A model generated the notes under the pieces. It searched no databases. It worked only from the letters and a program-made list of their open reading frames with translations, and was not told the origin of the DNA. Made by a program: the position numbers and the translations under genes. A stretch of DNA of 64,000 nucleotides from CAIXSC01 sp046349915 (GTDB lineage: Bacteria; Planctomycetota; Planctomycetia; Pirellulales; Pirellulaceae): the NCBI GenBank assembly GCA_046349915.1, contig JAXMBL010000004.1:1240001-1304000 (forward strand). The letters run 5' to 3'. Positions 1 through 10,893 of this stretch are shown here, one piece after another (position 1 is the first letter of the stretch; each line of letters starts with the position of its first letter).

Positions 1-43
1 GGGCAATGCCCGTTCCCTCTGGGGATCAAGGACGAACGATTCC

Positions 44-1837
44 ATGAGCACCGACGCGAACGACAATGAAGGACTGGCGCCCGCGGAGAAAGAGGGCTGT
101 CTCGTCCGCCTGATTCCCGTCACGACGCCCGGCTGCGCGTCTTGCTTGACGTCGCTGTTCCTGGTGGTCACCGTGGCGGTCGTCTGGCTGGTCTTCTTCC
201 TCGATCCGCTCCATGTCCCCTGGCGCCATTCGGTCGGCTGGCCTCGCATTGTGGCGATCCTGGCGCTAGTCATCGTCATTCCTATCGCCATCAACAAAAT
301 GTTGAAGTGGTGGACCGAAGGGGAGCCCTCCCCTTTCCCCGATCTCGAAACGGCTTGGTACGCGGGTCTCCAAGCCCTGGCTTCGCACGGATTGTCGATC
401 TCTTCCGTGCCGCTGTACGTAGTGGTAGGGTCCGCCAGCGAACGGCAAGAGCGAGCGTTGATGGACGCCGCGGGCGCGACGCTCTTGGTGGATGGCGTGC
501 CCAAGGGCCCTTCTCCCTTGCATTGGTATGCAAGCAATCAGGCCATCTTCCTGTACTGCAGCGATGCCAGTTGGACCAGCGCGCTGGCGTCGTTGCGGGA
601 AGAGTTGGCGGCCGAAGCGGCAGCCAAAGGATTGAATACCTCCGAGTCGCCGCAGGCGGCGGTCTGGGGCGGCGAGTCCGACGTCCCCTTCGATTCTCGC
701 CCCATGGCTCGACCGTCGTCGCCGTCGTTTGTCGATCCTCCAGCGTCCCTGCCTGCTCCCGCGAACCCCGCTCCTGCCGCCCCCAACTCGCTCAGCGATT
801 CGACCGGCGCGGGCGCCGGTCGCGGCACCTTGATGCTCGACCAATTCCTGGCCCAGATGAACTCGCCCACCACGCCGCCGCCAGCCGCCGCGTCGCCAGC
901 GACCTCCGAGCCCACGGCATTCCGCGGCACCATGATGCTGGGGAACTCCTCCGACTTGACCCACTCGCCCGCTCCCCAGCGACCCGTCATGCCCGCGACG
1001 GTCGAAGTCTCGGGCCCCTTGCCCACCGATGCACTCCCACCCGTACTCGTCGCCGCCCAGTACTCGGCGGTTTGCTTGCAACAGTTGCGATTCATCGGGG
1101 AAATGCTCACGCGAGCTCGTGAGCCCGTTTGTCCCTTGAATGGCATTCTGACGTTGATCCAGTTCGAATCGATCTACGCAACTCCCGCGGAGATCGAGGA
1201 ACTTCAGCAAGCGATCGCCGCCGATCTGGCGACCCTGCAATACTCAACGCGACTCCGCTGCCCCGTCACTGCGCTCGTCGTTGGGCTGGAAAAGGAACGT
1301 GGCTTTCAGGAACTCGTTCGGCGAGTGGGGGATGGACGAGCGATGACCCAAAGATTCGGTCGCAAGTTCGACGTGCGAGCGATTCCCACCGCCGAGGAAC
1401 TCACCGCACTCAGCGCTCACGTGTGCGGCGCCTTCGAAGACTGGGTCTACGTGCTGTTCCGCGAAGACGCGGCACTCGCCCGCCCCGGCAACTTGCAGCT
1501 CTACGAGTTACTCTCCAAGGTTCGTTGCACTTGGAAGACGCGACTCGCCGATATCCTGGCCGTCGGCTTCGGCTGCGAAATGAACGACGATGCGCAGAAG
1601 CGATCCCTGCTGTTCAGCGGTTGCTACGCCGCGTCCACTGGTGAAACTCCCGACCGCCAGGCATTCGTCAAAGGCGTCGTCGAAAAACTGCTCGAAGAAC
1701 AAGAGCTGGTCGAGTGGGACGCGGCCGCCGTGCGCCAACAACGCCGACTCCAACTAGCGGCTACCGTCGGCGTCGCCGCCTGCGCCGCCCTGGTCCTCGC
1801 GCTCGCCGGACTATTCGTCTACCGCTGGTGGAAATAG
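44..1837 (+). CDS. TssM/IcmF-like membrane protein (shortened)
   Basis: 597 residues. Two N-terminal membrane helices (about 35-53 and 67-85) are followed by a soluble segment around 105-200 that resembles the IcmF/TssM NTPase region but has no Walker A glycine-lysine motif. A Pro/Ala/Ser linker (about 220-330) follows, then a C-terminal IcmF-like domain (PLNGILTLI near 365; SGCYAASTG near 525) and a last membrane helix (about 570-592). Canonical TssM proteins exceed 1000 residues, so this is a short, probably ATP-independent relative of the type VI inner-membrane protein. The linker holds two similar RGT(L/M)ML motifs with Thr262 and Thr296, which could be phospho-threonine sites for an FHA partner; this is inference. 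The start is preceded by a possible AAGGA-type ribosome site. No other Tss genes are adjacent; a VgrG lies about 52 kb away. Confidence 0.7.
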   Translation: MSTDANDNEGLAPAEKEGCLVRLIPVTTPGCASCLTSLFLVVTVAVVWLVFFLDPLHVPWRHSVGWPRIVAILALVIVIPIAINKMLKWWTEGEPSPFPDLETAWYAGLQALASHGLSISSVPLYVVVGSASERQERALMDAAGATLLVDGVPKGPSPLHWYASNQAIFLYCSDASWTSALASLREELAAEAAAKGLNTSESPQAAVWGGESDVPFDSRPMARPSSPSFVDPPASLPAPANPAPAAPNSLSDSTGAGAGRGTLMLDQFLAQMNSPTTPPPAAASPATSEPTAFRGTMMLGNSSDLTHSPAPQRPVMPATVEVSGPLPTDALPPVLVAAQYSAVCLQQLRFIGEMLTRAREPVCPLNGILTLIQFESIYATPAEIEELQQAIAADLATLQYSTRLRCPVTALVVGLEKERGFQELVRRVGDGRAMTQRFGRKFDVRAIPTAEELTALSAHVCGAFEDWVYVLFREDAALARPGNLQLYELLSKVRCTWKTRLADILAVGFGCEMNDDAQKRSLLFSGCYAASTGETPDRQAFVKGVVEKLLEEQELVEWDAAAVRQQRRLQLAATVGVAACAALVLALAGLFVYRWWK

Positions 1838-1838
1838 C

Positions 1839-1937
1839 GGTCATTGGTCATTGGTCATTGGTCATTGGTCATTGGTCATTGGTCATTGGTCATTGGTCAT
1901 TGGTCATTGGTCATTGGTCATTGGTCATTGGTCATTG
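1839..1937. repeat. GGTCATT tandem heptamer, about 14 copies
   Basis: Fourteen nearly perfect copies of GGTCATT begin two bases after the stop codon of the TssM-like gene. The unit length (7) is not a multiple of 3 and the array is intergenic, so it is a simple-sequence repeat likely to vary in copy number. The same heptamer occurs in two opposed arrays near 39.9-40.1 kb. Confidence 0.95.
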
Positions 1938-2024
1938 GGGCGGTGCGGTTCTTGTAGTTCTTTGGGTGGGGTTGTATTCTGGGGGCTTGTGGTTGGCCCT
2001 TAGGATTCGCTGGAGAATCGCCCC

Positions 2025-2699
2025 ATGGAACTCTTTGATTGGCGTCGTCGCGTTGAATTGCCGTTTGTCAACCGCTACGAAGGACTCGAGTTCGAGGTCA
2101 TTGGTCGCGAGAAGTTCGAGGAATTGGCTGAGAGATTACTGAGTGGCAGCGTCACGTTCGGCGATTTGATTCGCGAATTCGACCAGATTACTCCCGCACA
2201 ACCACGCTGTCCGAGAATTTTCATTTCACACCGTCAAGTTGACTATCTGTTCGCGGAACGGATTGCGTGGCTTGCTACCCAACATGGTTGGGACTATTGG
2301 CTCGATGTCCACGATCCCAGTCTTGCCGCAATCAACGCGATGAAACTGCCTCCGCCGGCGCAAGCACTGGCCGTGGCCTTGGTCATTGAAGTCGCACTGC
2401 TCAATTGCACGCACGTGCTCGCCGCCATCACCGACAATTCCCCGGGATCTGCCTGGATTCCCTACGAATATGGTCGAGTGAAGCCGCGGTCTATCGCGTC
2501 ACAACTTGCGTCCTGTTGGCATAATCCCCGAGCTGCGGTGATTCCCGCCGAGTACATGAACCTCGGGCCGATCTTTCGAGACGAAATGGCCATCCATCAA
2601 TGGTTGGCGGCCGAAAAGTCTCGGTTTCTTTACTGCACTCGTCCAACCAGCAAGTATCGCGGTGGGAATGCAGAAGAGCCAGAAAAACTACCCGAGTGA
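2025..2699 (+). CDS. TIR-domain protein
   Basis: 224 residues. A short N-terminal region (1-60) of unknown fold precedes a TIR domain at about 62-155. The first strand motif PRIFISHR (63-70) and the SAWIPYE motif (142-148) match the TIR box 1 and the SxWxxxE segment whose glutamate (here Glu148) is the catalytic residue of NAD-cleaving TIR domains. No membrane segment, signal peptide or second recognised domain is visible. Bacterial TIR proteins act as NADase effectors in antiphage defence or in signalling. Whether this one is enzymatic is inferred from Glu148 only. It stands alone between the heptamer array and a convergent lipoprotein gene, with no Thoeris or CBASS partner beside it. Confidence 0.8.
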   Translation: MELFDWRRRVELPFVNRYEGLEFEVIGREKFEELAERLLSGSVTFGDLIREFDQITPAQPRCPRIFISHRQVDYLFAERIAWLATQHGWDYWLDVHDPSLAAINAMKLPPPAQALAVALVIEVALLNCTHVLAAITDNSPGSAWIPYEYGRVKPRSIASQLASCWHNPRAAVIPAEYMNLGPIFRDEMAIHQWLAAEKSRFLYCTRPTSKYRGGNAEEPEKLPE

Positions 2700-2722
2700 T
2701 CGTGAATCTTCGTCTGGCTTTG

Positions 2723-5305
2723 TTACTTCGAATCAGGCGGCTCGAGCTTCCAGCATTTGAGGCCGTTGGCGGTGGCGGTTACCACGCACGACTCGCCCTG
2801 CAACTCCACCGCTCCCAGGCCCTCAACCTGGACGCCTTCCGACATGAAATCGGAAAAACTGCCGTCGGCGGAAATCAGATGGATCGACGCATCATCGGCG
2901 GCGAGTAGCCAGAATGGCTGATGATCGCGGAACAACCGAATCGCGTGGAGTCGGTTGCGAATCGATCCCGCGGACTCGGCGGTCCGAGTCCCCTGAGGCA
3001 GTGGATAGTTCCATTGCTCCTTGAATTCGCCGTCCAATGCCACGAGTGCTTGGCGGCCTCGTCCGTTGGAAGCCAACGCGGCAAAACGGATCTTCTCGTC
3101 GGTTGATCGCTGAGCAGCTACGACTTGCCCCAACTCCCAGCCGGGGATCTCTTTCGAGTTTGCCCAGCCAGTCTCTCGATTCCACTCGCGCGGCGCCCCT
3201 TGGGCATCGCCTCCCCACAAGCGCGGATCAGTAGTGGTTTTCGAGTCCATGTCTTGAGTCGAGGCGACCATGAGCCATCGACAACTTCCCGCGAGTTTTG
3301 GCTGATTAACCAACTCACGCCGAGTCAAATCAAACCTTGCGACCCCCTGGGAGGTCGCCATGAGGATCTGAAGCGAACCGCCGCTCGCGTTTCCCTCATT
3401 CCACCACGCCCAATCCCCAAGTGCATGTTCCCGTGGGGAACTAGGAAGCTCGGCGATTTGTTGACCTTGAGGATCGTAGACGACCAAACGCGCTGGCTTC
3501 GCGAGCTGACACGCCAACCAAACTTCGTCCGACTCGTTTCGCCAACCGCCGATTCGCTCGATCACGGCATCGGTGGGCAAAGCGAGGTTGCGGCGGCCCA
3601 GCAGCTTGCCGGCGCCGTCGAGTTCGACAACGCCACGTGGACGGTCGACTACCAGAATTGTCGGATCAGGGGCGGACTTAACGCCAGGCAACACCACCAG
3701 ATCGCCCGGCGACTTCACTTGCTCCGAATTCCAGACAAGTTCGCGTCGCATCGCTCGCGGGGCGGTTGTGGGGTAAATCTGGCCCGCAGTCGGAGCAACT
3801 CGAGTTGAATCTTCGTCTCCAGTCGCTCGGGCCAACTCTTCGACATAGCGAGCCCTTTCGCGTTGGTCGTTCCGCAACACTTCGGCGGCGATATCCTCGC
3901 CTTTCGCCAATCGTTGGAGGATGAGGGGAAGTTCCTTCTCAAGATTGGGGTTGGCCCCAACTTCCACGATCTGTACGACTCCTTGAGAGTTCAAGACCAG
4001 GAGCGCGGGGGAGCCAGCGAACTGAAACAGATCTCGACCGTGTGCCGCCAAATCGCGAGCGAGAGGGAGTTCCACGTTCCAGCGGGCGGCAAGTTCCCGG
4101 ATGTCGCGATCCGAAACGGCCGAAGGTTCCGTACAAACTCCGCAGAATACCGGCGGTGACTCGCCCGCATCGGAGGATGTCTGCGCAAATTGTCCCCACA
4201 CGGCATTCAACTGCTTGAGAGTCGCTTCGCAGGCGGGGTGGTCGTGAAACCAAAGGAGGACCGCGGTCCGGCCTTTGAGCGATTCGCGAGAGACGGGGTG
4301 AGACGCGTCGGGATCATCCTTGGCGGACGAGGAAATCGCAGCGATTCGCGGCAACGAGAATTCGCCGACCGGTTGACCGAAAAGCTGTGAAGGAAGAGGT
4401 AATGGTGGGGCGACGAAATAACGCAATCGGTGTTTGGCCCGCGGCGACTCGACCGCGAACAAAGGGCCCGATTCCTGGCGATCCAAAGTCGCGCCGCGAA
4501 AATGAGCCGTGAGGGAGACGTCTTTCAGCTCGGGAGCGGTGGCCAAGGGCCCCGCGAGTGATTCACGAGGGAATCGCATGCGTCTCAACAGGTACGATTG
4601 AGTGTCAATCCAAAGGACGACCGTGCCGCGCTCCGTCGGCAAATCCACTCGATGGCACGGACGCCCTTCGACCGTTTCCTCGCCCGCGATCGTCGCCGTC
4701 TTGCCCGCCGCTGGACGCAACTGGATCCCGTTGTCGGCGAGTAGCATGTCGAGTTGAATGGGGGTGCGAGCGGCGCCGTCGCCAAGGACCGCGTTGCTCA
4801 TCTGTTCCGCCAGCAAAGGATCGCCGAACAAATCTCGCAAAGTCAGTTTGGCGGGCGCCGGACGATCGATCGACTGACCATCCAGATTCGCCGACTCATC
4901 ATCTCGAATCCAGGCACGGAATCGCTGGCCGTCGCAGGCGACGGTTGCTTTGTAGGCTCGCACGGTTAGTTGATTAGGCCGCACGAACGAGACGGCGATG
5001 TCGCCGCGGTCGGTGGCAATCTGATCGCCGTCCCGATAGGACAATTCCACGTAGGCTCGATCGTCGTACCGACTCGCTTGCTGGTAGACGTTCGACATCC
5101 GCTCCAGTAGCTGTTCGGCGGACGTGATGGGGGATTGTTCGCTAGCACTGGGTTGCGAACTTCGAGCGGTCGATGTCCCCGGTTTGTCCGTTGTCCTGTC
5201 GCTCGGGCTACATCCCAAGATGATTGACAGGATCAGCCCGCAGGCCAACCTTGAAATGACTCGACGGCAGATGCTTCGTGCGTCGTGCTGCGTTACTGGC
5301 CTCAT
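2723..5305 (-). CDS. Lipoprotein with LolA-like, thioredoxin-like and repeat-rich C-terminal regions
   Basis: 860 residues from the ATG at 5305, chosen because GGGAGG lies 8-9 bases upstream and the reading then begins with a lipoprotein signal ending at Cys32 (IILGC). The reading frame stays open further upstream but lacks support there. After a Ser/Thr-rich linker, residues about 70-330 resemble outer-membrane-lipoprotein-sorting-like (LolA/DUF2092-like) folds. Residues about 345-465 look like an AhpC/TSA-type thioredoxin domain (FHDHPACEATL), but only one cysteine of the usual pair is present, so redox activity is doubtful. The C-terminal 380 residues have recurring strand-like segments such as WLACQLAKP and LWGGD, consistent with a beta-propeller. 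Probably anchored in a membrane facing the periplasm; function unknown. Convergent with the TIR gene. Confidence 0.75.
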   Translation of the reverse strand: MRPVTQHDARSICRRVISRLACGLILSIILGCSPSDRTTDKPGTSTARSSQPSASEQSPITSAEQLLERMSNVYQQASRYDDRAYVELSYRDGDQIATDRGDIAVSFVRPNQLTVRAYKATVACDGQRFRAWIRDDESANLDGQSIDRPAPAKLTLRDLFGDPLLAEQMSNAVLGDGAARTPIQLDMLLADNGIQLRPAAGKTATIAGEETVEGRPCHRVDLPTERGTVVLWIDTQSYLLRRMRFPRESLAGPLATAPELKDVSLTAHFRGATLDRQESGPLFAVESPRAKHRLRYFVAPPLPLPSQLFGQPVGEFSLPRIAAISSSAKDDPDASHPVSRESLKGRTAVLLWFHDHPACEATLKQLNAVWGQFAQTSSDAGESPPVFCGVCTEPSAVSDRDIRELAARWNVELPLARDLAAHGRDLFQFAGSPALLVLNSQGVVQIVEVGANPNLEKELPLILQRLAKGEDIAAEVLRNDQRERARYVEELARATGDEDSTRVAPTAGQIYPTTAPRAMRRELVWNSEQVKSPGDLVVLPGVKSAPDPTILVVDRPRGVVELDGAGKLLGRRNLALPTDAVIERIGGWRNESDEVWLACQLAKPARLVVYDPQGQQIAELPSSPREHALGDWAWWNEGNASGGSLQILMATSQGVARFDLTRRELVNQPKLAGSCRWLMVASTQDMDSKTTTDPRLWGGDAQGAPREWNRETGWANSKEIPGWELGQVVAAQRSTDEKIRFAALASNGRGRQALVALDGEFKEQWNYPLPQGTRTAESAGSIRNRLHAIRLFRDHQPFWLLAADDASIHLISADGSFSDFMSEGVQVEGLGAVELQGESCVVTATANGLKCWKLEPPDSK

Positions 5306-5431
5306 GAGGATCCCTCCCGATAGACGGCCTGCGGCGGTGGTCACTGCGTTTGCACACGCAGCGACACCGCGAACTCCTGGGTTTCTCGCTCCAGCAAACT
5401 CGCCGTTCCACGGCGAGTTCACCAGACTCCC

Positions 5432-7390
<1,959 letters not shown>

Positions 7391-7733
7391 GGTTGCGAAA
7401 TCTCCCCAAACCGTTCGAACGACTGTACTTGCCTGGGTTTCTGACCCTGAAAAACGAGCGTTCGATTCTAGGAGTGCCAAGGGAGGGTGTCAACGAACCG
7501 CGCCGAACGGAACTTGTTCGAGCTGCCGTGGGGCAGGTTTTCAACCTGCCGAATTGACCTGCAGAGTCGTGGGGCAGGTTTTCAACCTGCCCAGTTAACC
7601 AGCGCCAGGTTTGCCAAGTTCAAGGCAGCTAGGGGCAGGTTGAAAACCTGCCCCACTAATACGGCAGGTTGAAAACCTGCCCCACTAATACGGCAGGTTG
7701 AAAACCTGCCCCACGAGGCGTCTCAGCCGACCA
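7391..7733. other. Intergenic stretch between pssA and acs
   Basis: 343 bases without a convincing gene. The half nearest pssA is filled by palindromic repeats listed separately. The half nearest acs (about 7391-7527) presumably holds the acs promoter, but I cannot identify -35/-10 boxes with confidence. Confidence 0.6.
7528..7714. repeat. Palindromic GGCAGGTT/AACCTGCC repeats, five copies
   Basis: Five copies of a hairpin-forming element, core GGCAGGTT-nn-AACCTGCC, begin near 7528, 7569, 7631, 7661 and 7691. The first two read GGTTTTCAACC and the last three GGTTGAAAACC, so the loop orientation is inverted between groups. The last three repeat with a period of 29 bases. They sit downstream of pssA and upstream of acs and could act as transcription stops or mRNA stabilisers. 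They resemble REP-type elements rather than a CRISPR array because the units are too short and the spacers are repeats themselves. Confidence 0.9.
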
Positions 7734-8594
7734 CTACGTGGACGAGGGGCGTTCGGCGGCTGGGCCCAGTCCTGGGATGCGAGACGAGATCGCTCGCGCG
7801 GGGCCGCTCAACACGTAGTACGAGATAATCAGCGGAACCGCCAACTCGTGTACCGCCACGATGGCGACGAGCGCGAAACTGAGGTTCACCAAATGGCGAA
7901 AACTGCGACGTCCGCGGAATAACTGATTGAACAGATGAGGGTAGCGAATACGCGACACCATCAGGCAGGCGACCACAAACGTCACGATTGGCAATCCGGC
8001 TTCGGAACCCTTCTGCAGCCATTCGCCGAATTGACGCTGCAATTCCGAAGTTTCGGGGCTGGTCCAGCGAGTGAGTCCGGGGGCGATCACGACCAGCGAC
8101 GCCACCATGCCGGCCGCGGCCGGGGAAGGAAGACCCGCGAAATTGTCGTGGTCGGGACTGCTGGCTTTGGAAACATTAAAACGAGCTAATCGGAGGACGG
8201 CGCAGATCATGTAGAGCACCGCGACAACCCACTGAACTCGCGCGGGAAAAACGTCGCAGAACTTCAGCATCAGGAAGCCAGGGGCTACGCCGAAGCTGAT
8301 CGCATCGCACAAGCTATCGAGTTCCGCTCCAAAATCCGACGTCTGTTTCGAAAGCCGCGCCAGGGGCCCGTCGAGCGCATCGAAGACCATGGCCGCGAAG
8401 ATCAGCAGGGCCGCGAGATAAAGGTGGTCGGTGTTGCCGACTTCGGAGGGGACCTTGGCGGCTAAGGTAATCGCGCCAAAGCCACAGGCCCCATTGCCCA
8501 GGGTCAGCAGCGAGGGAAGTACGCCGAAGAGTCGTCGTTTGCGCAGTTCCGCTCCCGCGATCGTGGTCCGACGCCCGTTTTGCACCTCAGCCAT
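7734..8594 (-). CDS. pssA: CDP-diacylglycerol--serine O-phosphatidyltransferase
   Basis: 286 residues of a multi-pass membrane enzyme that makes phosphatidylserine from CDP-diacylglycerol and L-serine. The CDP-alcohol phosphotransferase signature DG-x2-AR-x8-G-x3-D-x3-D is intact (from DALDGPLARL to LDSLCD, about residues 67-93), including both metal-binding aspartates. The start at 8594 was chosen because its ATG overlaps the end of psd by 8 bases (ATGGCTGA), which implies translational coupling. The product feeds directly into the decarboxylase encoded upstream. An in-frame extension to 8690 would run inside psd and is not supported. Confidence 0.95.
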   Translation of the reverse strand: MAEVQNGRRTTIAGAELRKRRLFGVLPSLLTLGNGACGFGAITLAAKVPSEVGNTDHLYLAALLIFAAMVFDALDGPLARLSKQTSDFGAELDSLCDAISFGVAPGFLMLKFCDVFPARVQWVVAVLYMICAVLRLARFNVSKASSPDHDNFAGLPSPAAAGMVASLVVIAPGLTRWTSPETSELQRQFGEWLQKGSEAGLPIVTFVVACLMVSRIRYPHLFNQLFRGRRSFRHLVNLSFALVAIVAVHELAVPLIISYYVLSGPARAISSRIPGLGPAAERPSST

Positions 8595-9582
8595 GCTTCG
8601 AATTTCCTGTGGATGGGTAGCGAGCCATGATGGTGGAACCGGCGGCCACATGTTGTCCCAGCTTGACCACGATCTCAAGTCCTGCCTCACGCGGCATGAT
8701 CAATTCGGTTCGCGACCCCAACTTGATCATACCGAACTGCTCGCCACGCGCCAAAGACTCGCCAGGCCGGACCCAGCAGACGATACGGCGAGCAATCGCG
8801 CCGGCGATCTGTTTAACGACGAACCGACGATGAGGCCCGTCTTCCTCCTCAAATCGCAAATGTAGCTGTTCGTTTTCCCGCGCCGACGAGGCCAACAGCG
8901 CATTCAGGAACTTGCCGCGGTGATAGGTCATCCCCACCACGCGACCCCGAATCGGTATCCGATTGATATGCACATTGAAAATGCTGAGGAAGATGCCGAT
9001 CACCACGGCCGGCCCGCCAATAAACGGATCGTGGTCGATCTCCTCGATGGTGACCACTTTGCCGTCGGCGGGCGATACGACGAGCCCTTCGTCGGTGGGG
9101 ATCTCGCGTCGAGGATCTCGGAAGAACCAAACGACCAGTAGAGCGGCAACGGCGGGCGGCAACGCGAGGGGCCAGTACCACCAGCCGGCCGCGGCCGCCA
9201 ATAATGCGAAGCCGCCGCCGATCAGCAGGAGTTCGGCGAGCCCTACGCGAGCAAAGCCGAGGCGATTCCGCCAGGCGAATGGGTCGTCTTCCACGGACCA
9301 GCCCACATCCCCCTGGTTACGGTAAAACTTGAGATCGCGGGGGTCGAGCACCTCATGAGGAACTCCGACAGGCTCGCCTCGCCGCTTCGTCCGCATCCGT
9401 TCGATGTAACCGCGGCGGAAGGTCTTCAGCCACCAGCGACGCACCGAACCCCAGGCCAACTCGAGCCGCATGCAGACGCCGCCGCCGGGCTGGATCGAGG
9501 TCATGAATGGATCGGGCGGTTCAATCGCACAGCGTTCGCCGGGTGGAGGGAATGCAGGCGAAACTCGGTCGTCGGCGGGCAT
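8587..9582 (-). CDS. psd: Phosphatidylserine decarboxylase
   Basis: About 331 residues. Decarboxylates phosphatidylserine to phosphatidylethanolamine. Conserved features include FFRDPRREIP (FFRDP motif), SPADGKV, FNVHINRIP and the self-cleavage site in IKLGSRTEL, near residue 290. The residue after Gly-Ser is Arg, as in the short archaeal-type Psd (GSR) rather than the LGST of the Escherichia enzyme; the Ser becomes the pyruvoyl group. The N-terminus is longer than in short Psd enzymes, and the start is uncertain: ATG at 9582 is used here, while TTG at 9609 or ATGs at 9504 and 9471 remain possible. Forms an operon with pssA. Confidence 0.93.
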   Translation of the reverse strand: MPADDRVSPAFPPPGERCAIEPPDPFMTSIQPGGGVCMRLELAWGSVRRWWLKTFRRGYIERMRTKRRGEPVGVPHEVLDPRDLKFYRNQGDVGWSVEDDPFAWRNRLGFARVGLAELLLIGGGFALLAAAAGWWYWPLALPPAVAALLVVWFFRDPRREIPTDEGLVVSPADGKVVTIEEIDHDPFIGGPAVVIGIFLSIFNVHINRIPIRGRVVGMTYHRGKFLNALLASSARENEQLHLRFEEEDGPHRRFVVKQIAGAIARRIVCWVRPGESLARGEQFGMIKLGSRTELIMPREAGLEIVVKLGQHVAAGSTIMARYPSTGNSKHG

Positions 9583-9874
9583 CTCAACGCTACTCGTCTG
9601 GGACTGCAATACTGCTCGCGTGCATTAGTTCGCCCGGTGGCGGGTGTATCACGAGCTAAAACTCTATCATAACGGACTCGAGCCCCAACCGCGCGGGGCC
9701 TTGGGGCTACCCGCCGACTTGGCTCGTCCGGCTGCCCTGCGTGGGCTATCGCTCTCCCAGGGTCACGGCTTGCTGCCCCAATCGCCGCGACGTACCATCG
9801 TTTCGCGTCGTTCGATCTCGTGTCCTCCGCTCCCGGAATTCCGGCAGGGTCGTTTCGTGAGCCGACTTACCGCA

Positions 9875-10846
9875 ATGTATCGCCTGTTCGTTTGCGTCGT
9901 CGGGCTAGCCTTGGCGGTTCTCCTCGCGCTCGAGCCCGCCACCGCTCGTAGTGATGAGTCTGCCGCAGCATCCCGCTCGCCAATTCATGCCAACGCCGAA
10001 CGGGAGCTTGCTCAACGCCTCGCGTTCCTGAATGCCCGTCTCACACAGTTTTCGCCCGGCTGGCTGTCGTCAACCGAGCGACTCGATCAGGCCTTTGGAC
10101 GCCCCGGCCCGGCTTGGCTTCGGTCCGAGCATGGCGAGCGAACTTGGTTTGTCATTCGCCAAATAGAAGGTGGTCGGGAGACTCGCTACCTCGTTGTGAC
10201 CCGACACGAGCTCCCGGCGAAAACGCCAGCCGGATCAGACGCTCTGCCTGTTGACTCGTCCCAAGCTGCTGAAGCGAAGAAAAAAGTGTATCGGGAGTGG
10301 CTTTGGCCAGCGACTGATCTGCCGCCGACCGACATTGTCTACGACATCACCGACGAATTGCTCCACGGTAAAGCGAAACCGATTCTCTGTGATCTGGCGG
10401 ATTCACCTGTGCGTGTTTTCGCGCTGCTGCCGACCCAGGTAGAACGCTTGTCGTTAAGGGCGACGCAGACGGTCGCCGCGGGACAGTCCCTTCGAGCGAT
10501 AGCCGCGTGTGGTGATGCCAGTGACCGAGTCGTCATGGCCATGCTGCCGTTGTATGTGTCGCTAGTCCGACCCAATGGCAGCGTTGAACGCGAGTTGCGA
10601 AGCGCGACTCAACGAGATGGACAGTTCACGCTCGACTGGATCATCCCCACGGATGCTCCTCTCGGTGCTTGGAAACTGATTGTTCACTCTCAACTCAATG
10701 GGCTCGAAGTCGCGCTGCCCATTCAAGTGACGAGACCTGTTGCTACCACAAAGACAAATGTGACCGATGCGGGAATTGGGGAACTAACGAGCCGAGGACT
10801 TTGGCGAGACTGGCGTCCGAAGCCCATGGCTTGGCGCGATCCATGA
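9875..10846 (+). CDS. Exported protein with MG2-like C-terminal domain
   Basis: 323 residues. The ATG at 9875 opens directly into a signal peptide (MYRLFVCVVGLALAVLLAL, cleavage near ARS); a GTG at 9857 is an alternative. A charged helical region (35-75) precedes a sequence I cannot assign. The C-terminal segment (about 205-300) contains PNGSVERELR, DGQFTLDWIIP and DAPLGAWKL, a pattern seen in macroglobulin MG2-type beta-sandwich domains. No catalytic motif is visible. The stop codon overlaps a possible ATG of the following esterase gene, so the two may be cotranscribed. Periplasmic or surface location is inferred; function unknown. Confidence 0.6.
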   Translation: MYRLFVCVVGLALAVLLALEPATARSDESAAASRSPIHANAERELAQRLAFLNARLTQFSPGWLSSTERLDQAFGRPGPAWLRSEHGERTWFVIRQIEGGRETRYLVVTRHELPAKTPAGSDALPVDSSQAAEAKKKVYREWLWPATDLPPTDIVYDITDELLHGKAKPILCDLADSPVRVFALLPTQVERLSLRATQTVAAGQSLRAIAACGDASDRVVMAMLPLYVSLVRPNGSVERELRSATQRDGQFTLDWIIPTDAPLGAWKLIVHSQLNGLEVALPIQVTRPVATTKTNVTDAGIGELTSRGLWRDWRPKPMAWRDP

Positions 10847-10893
10847 GGATGGTTTTCAAGGCGGGTGGAAAACAACGAGTGAGGAGTCAACGA

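Noticed and set aside
1839..1937. Coding repeat (IGHWSLV) protein
   Set aside because: Any heptamer array yields open frames in some phases; the frame joins unrelated sequences of the neighbouring genes.
7528..7714. CRISPR array
   Set aside because: Units are about 23-29 bases but the spacers are themselves parts of the repeat, orientation changes, and no cas gene is near.
8704..8730. Psd inactivated by loss of the LGST motif
   Set aside because: GSR is the normal cleavage site in short-type Psd; the essential Gly-Ser is intact.
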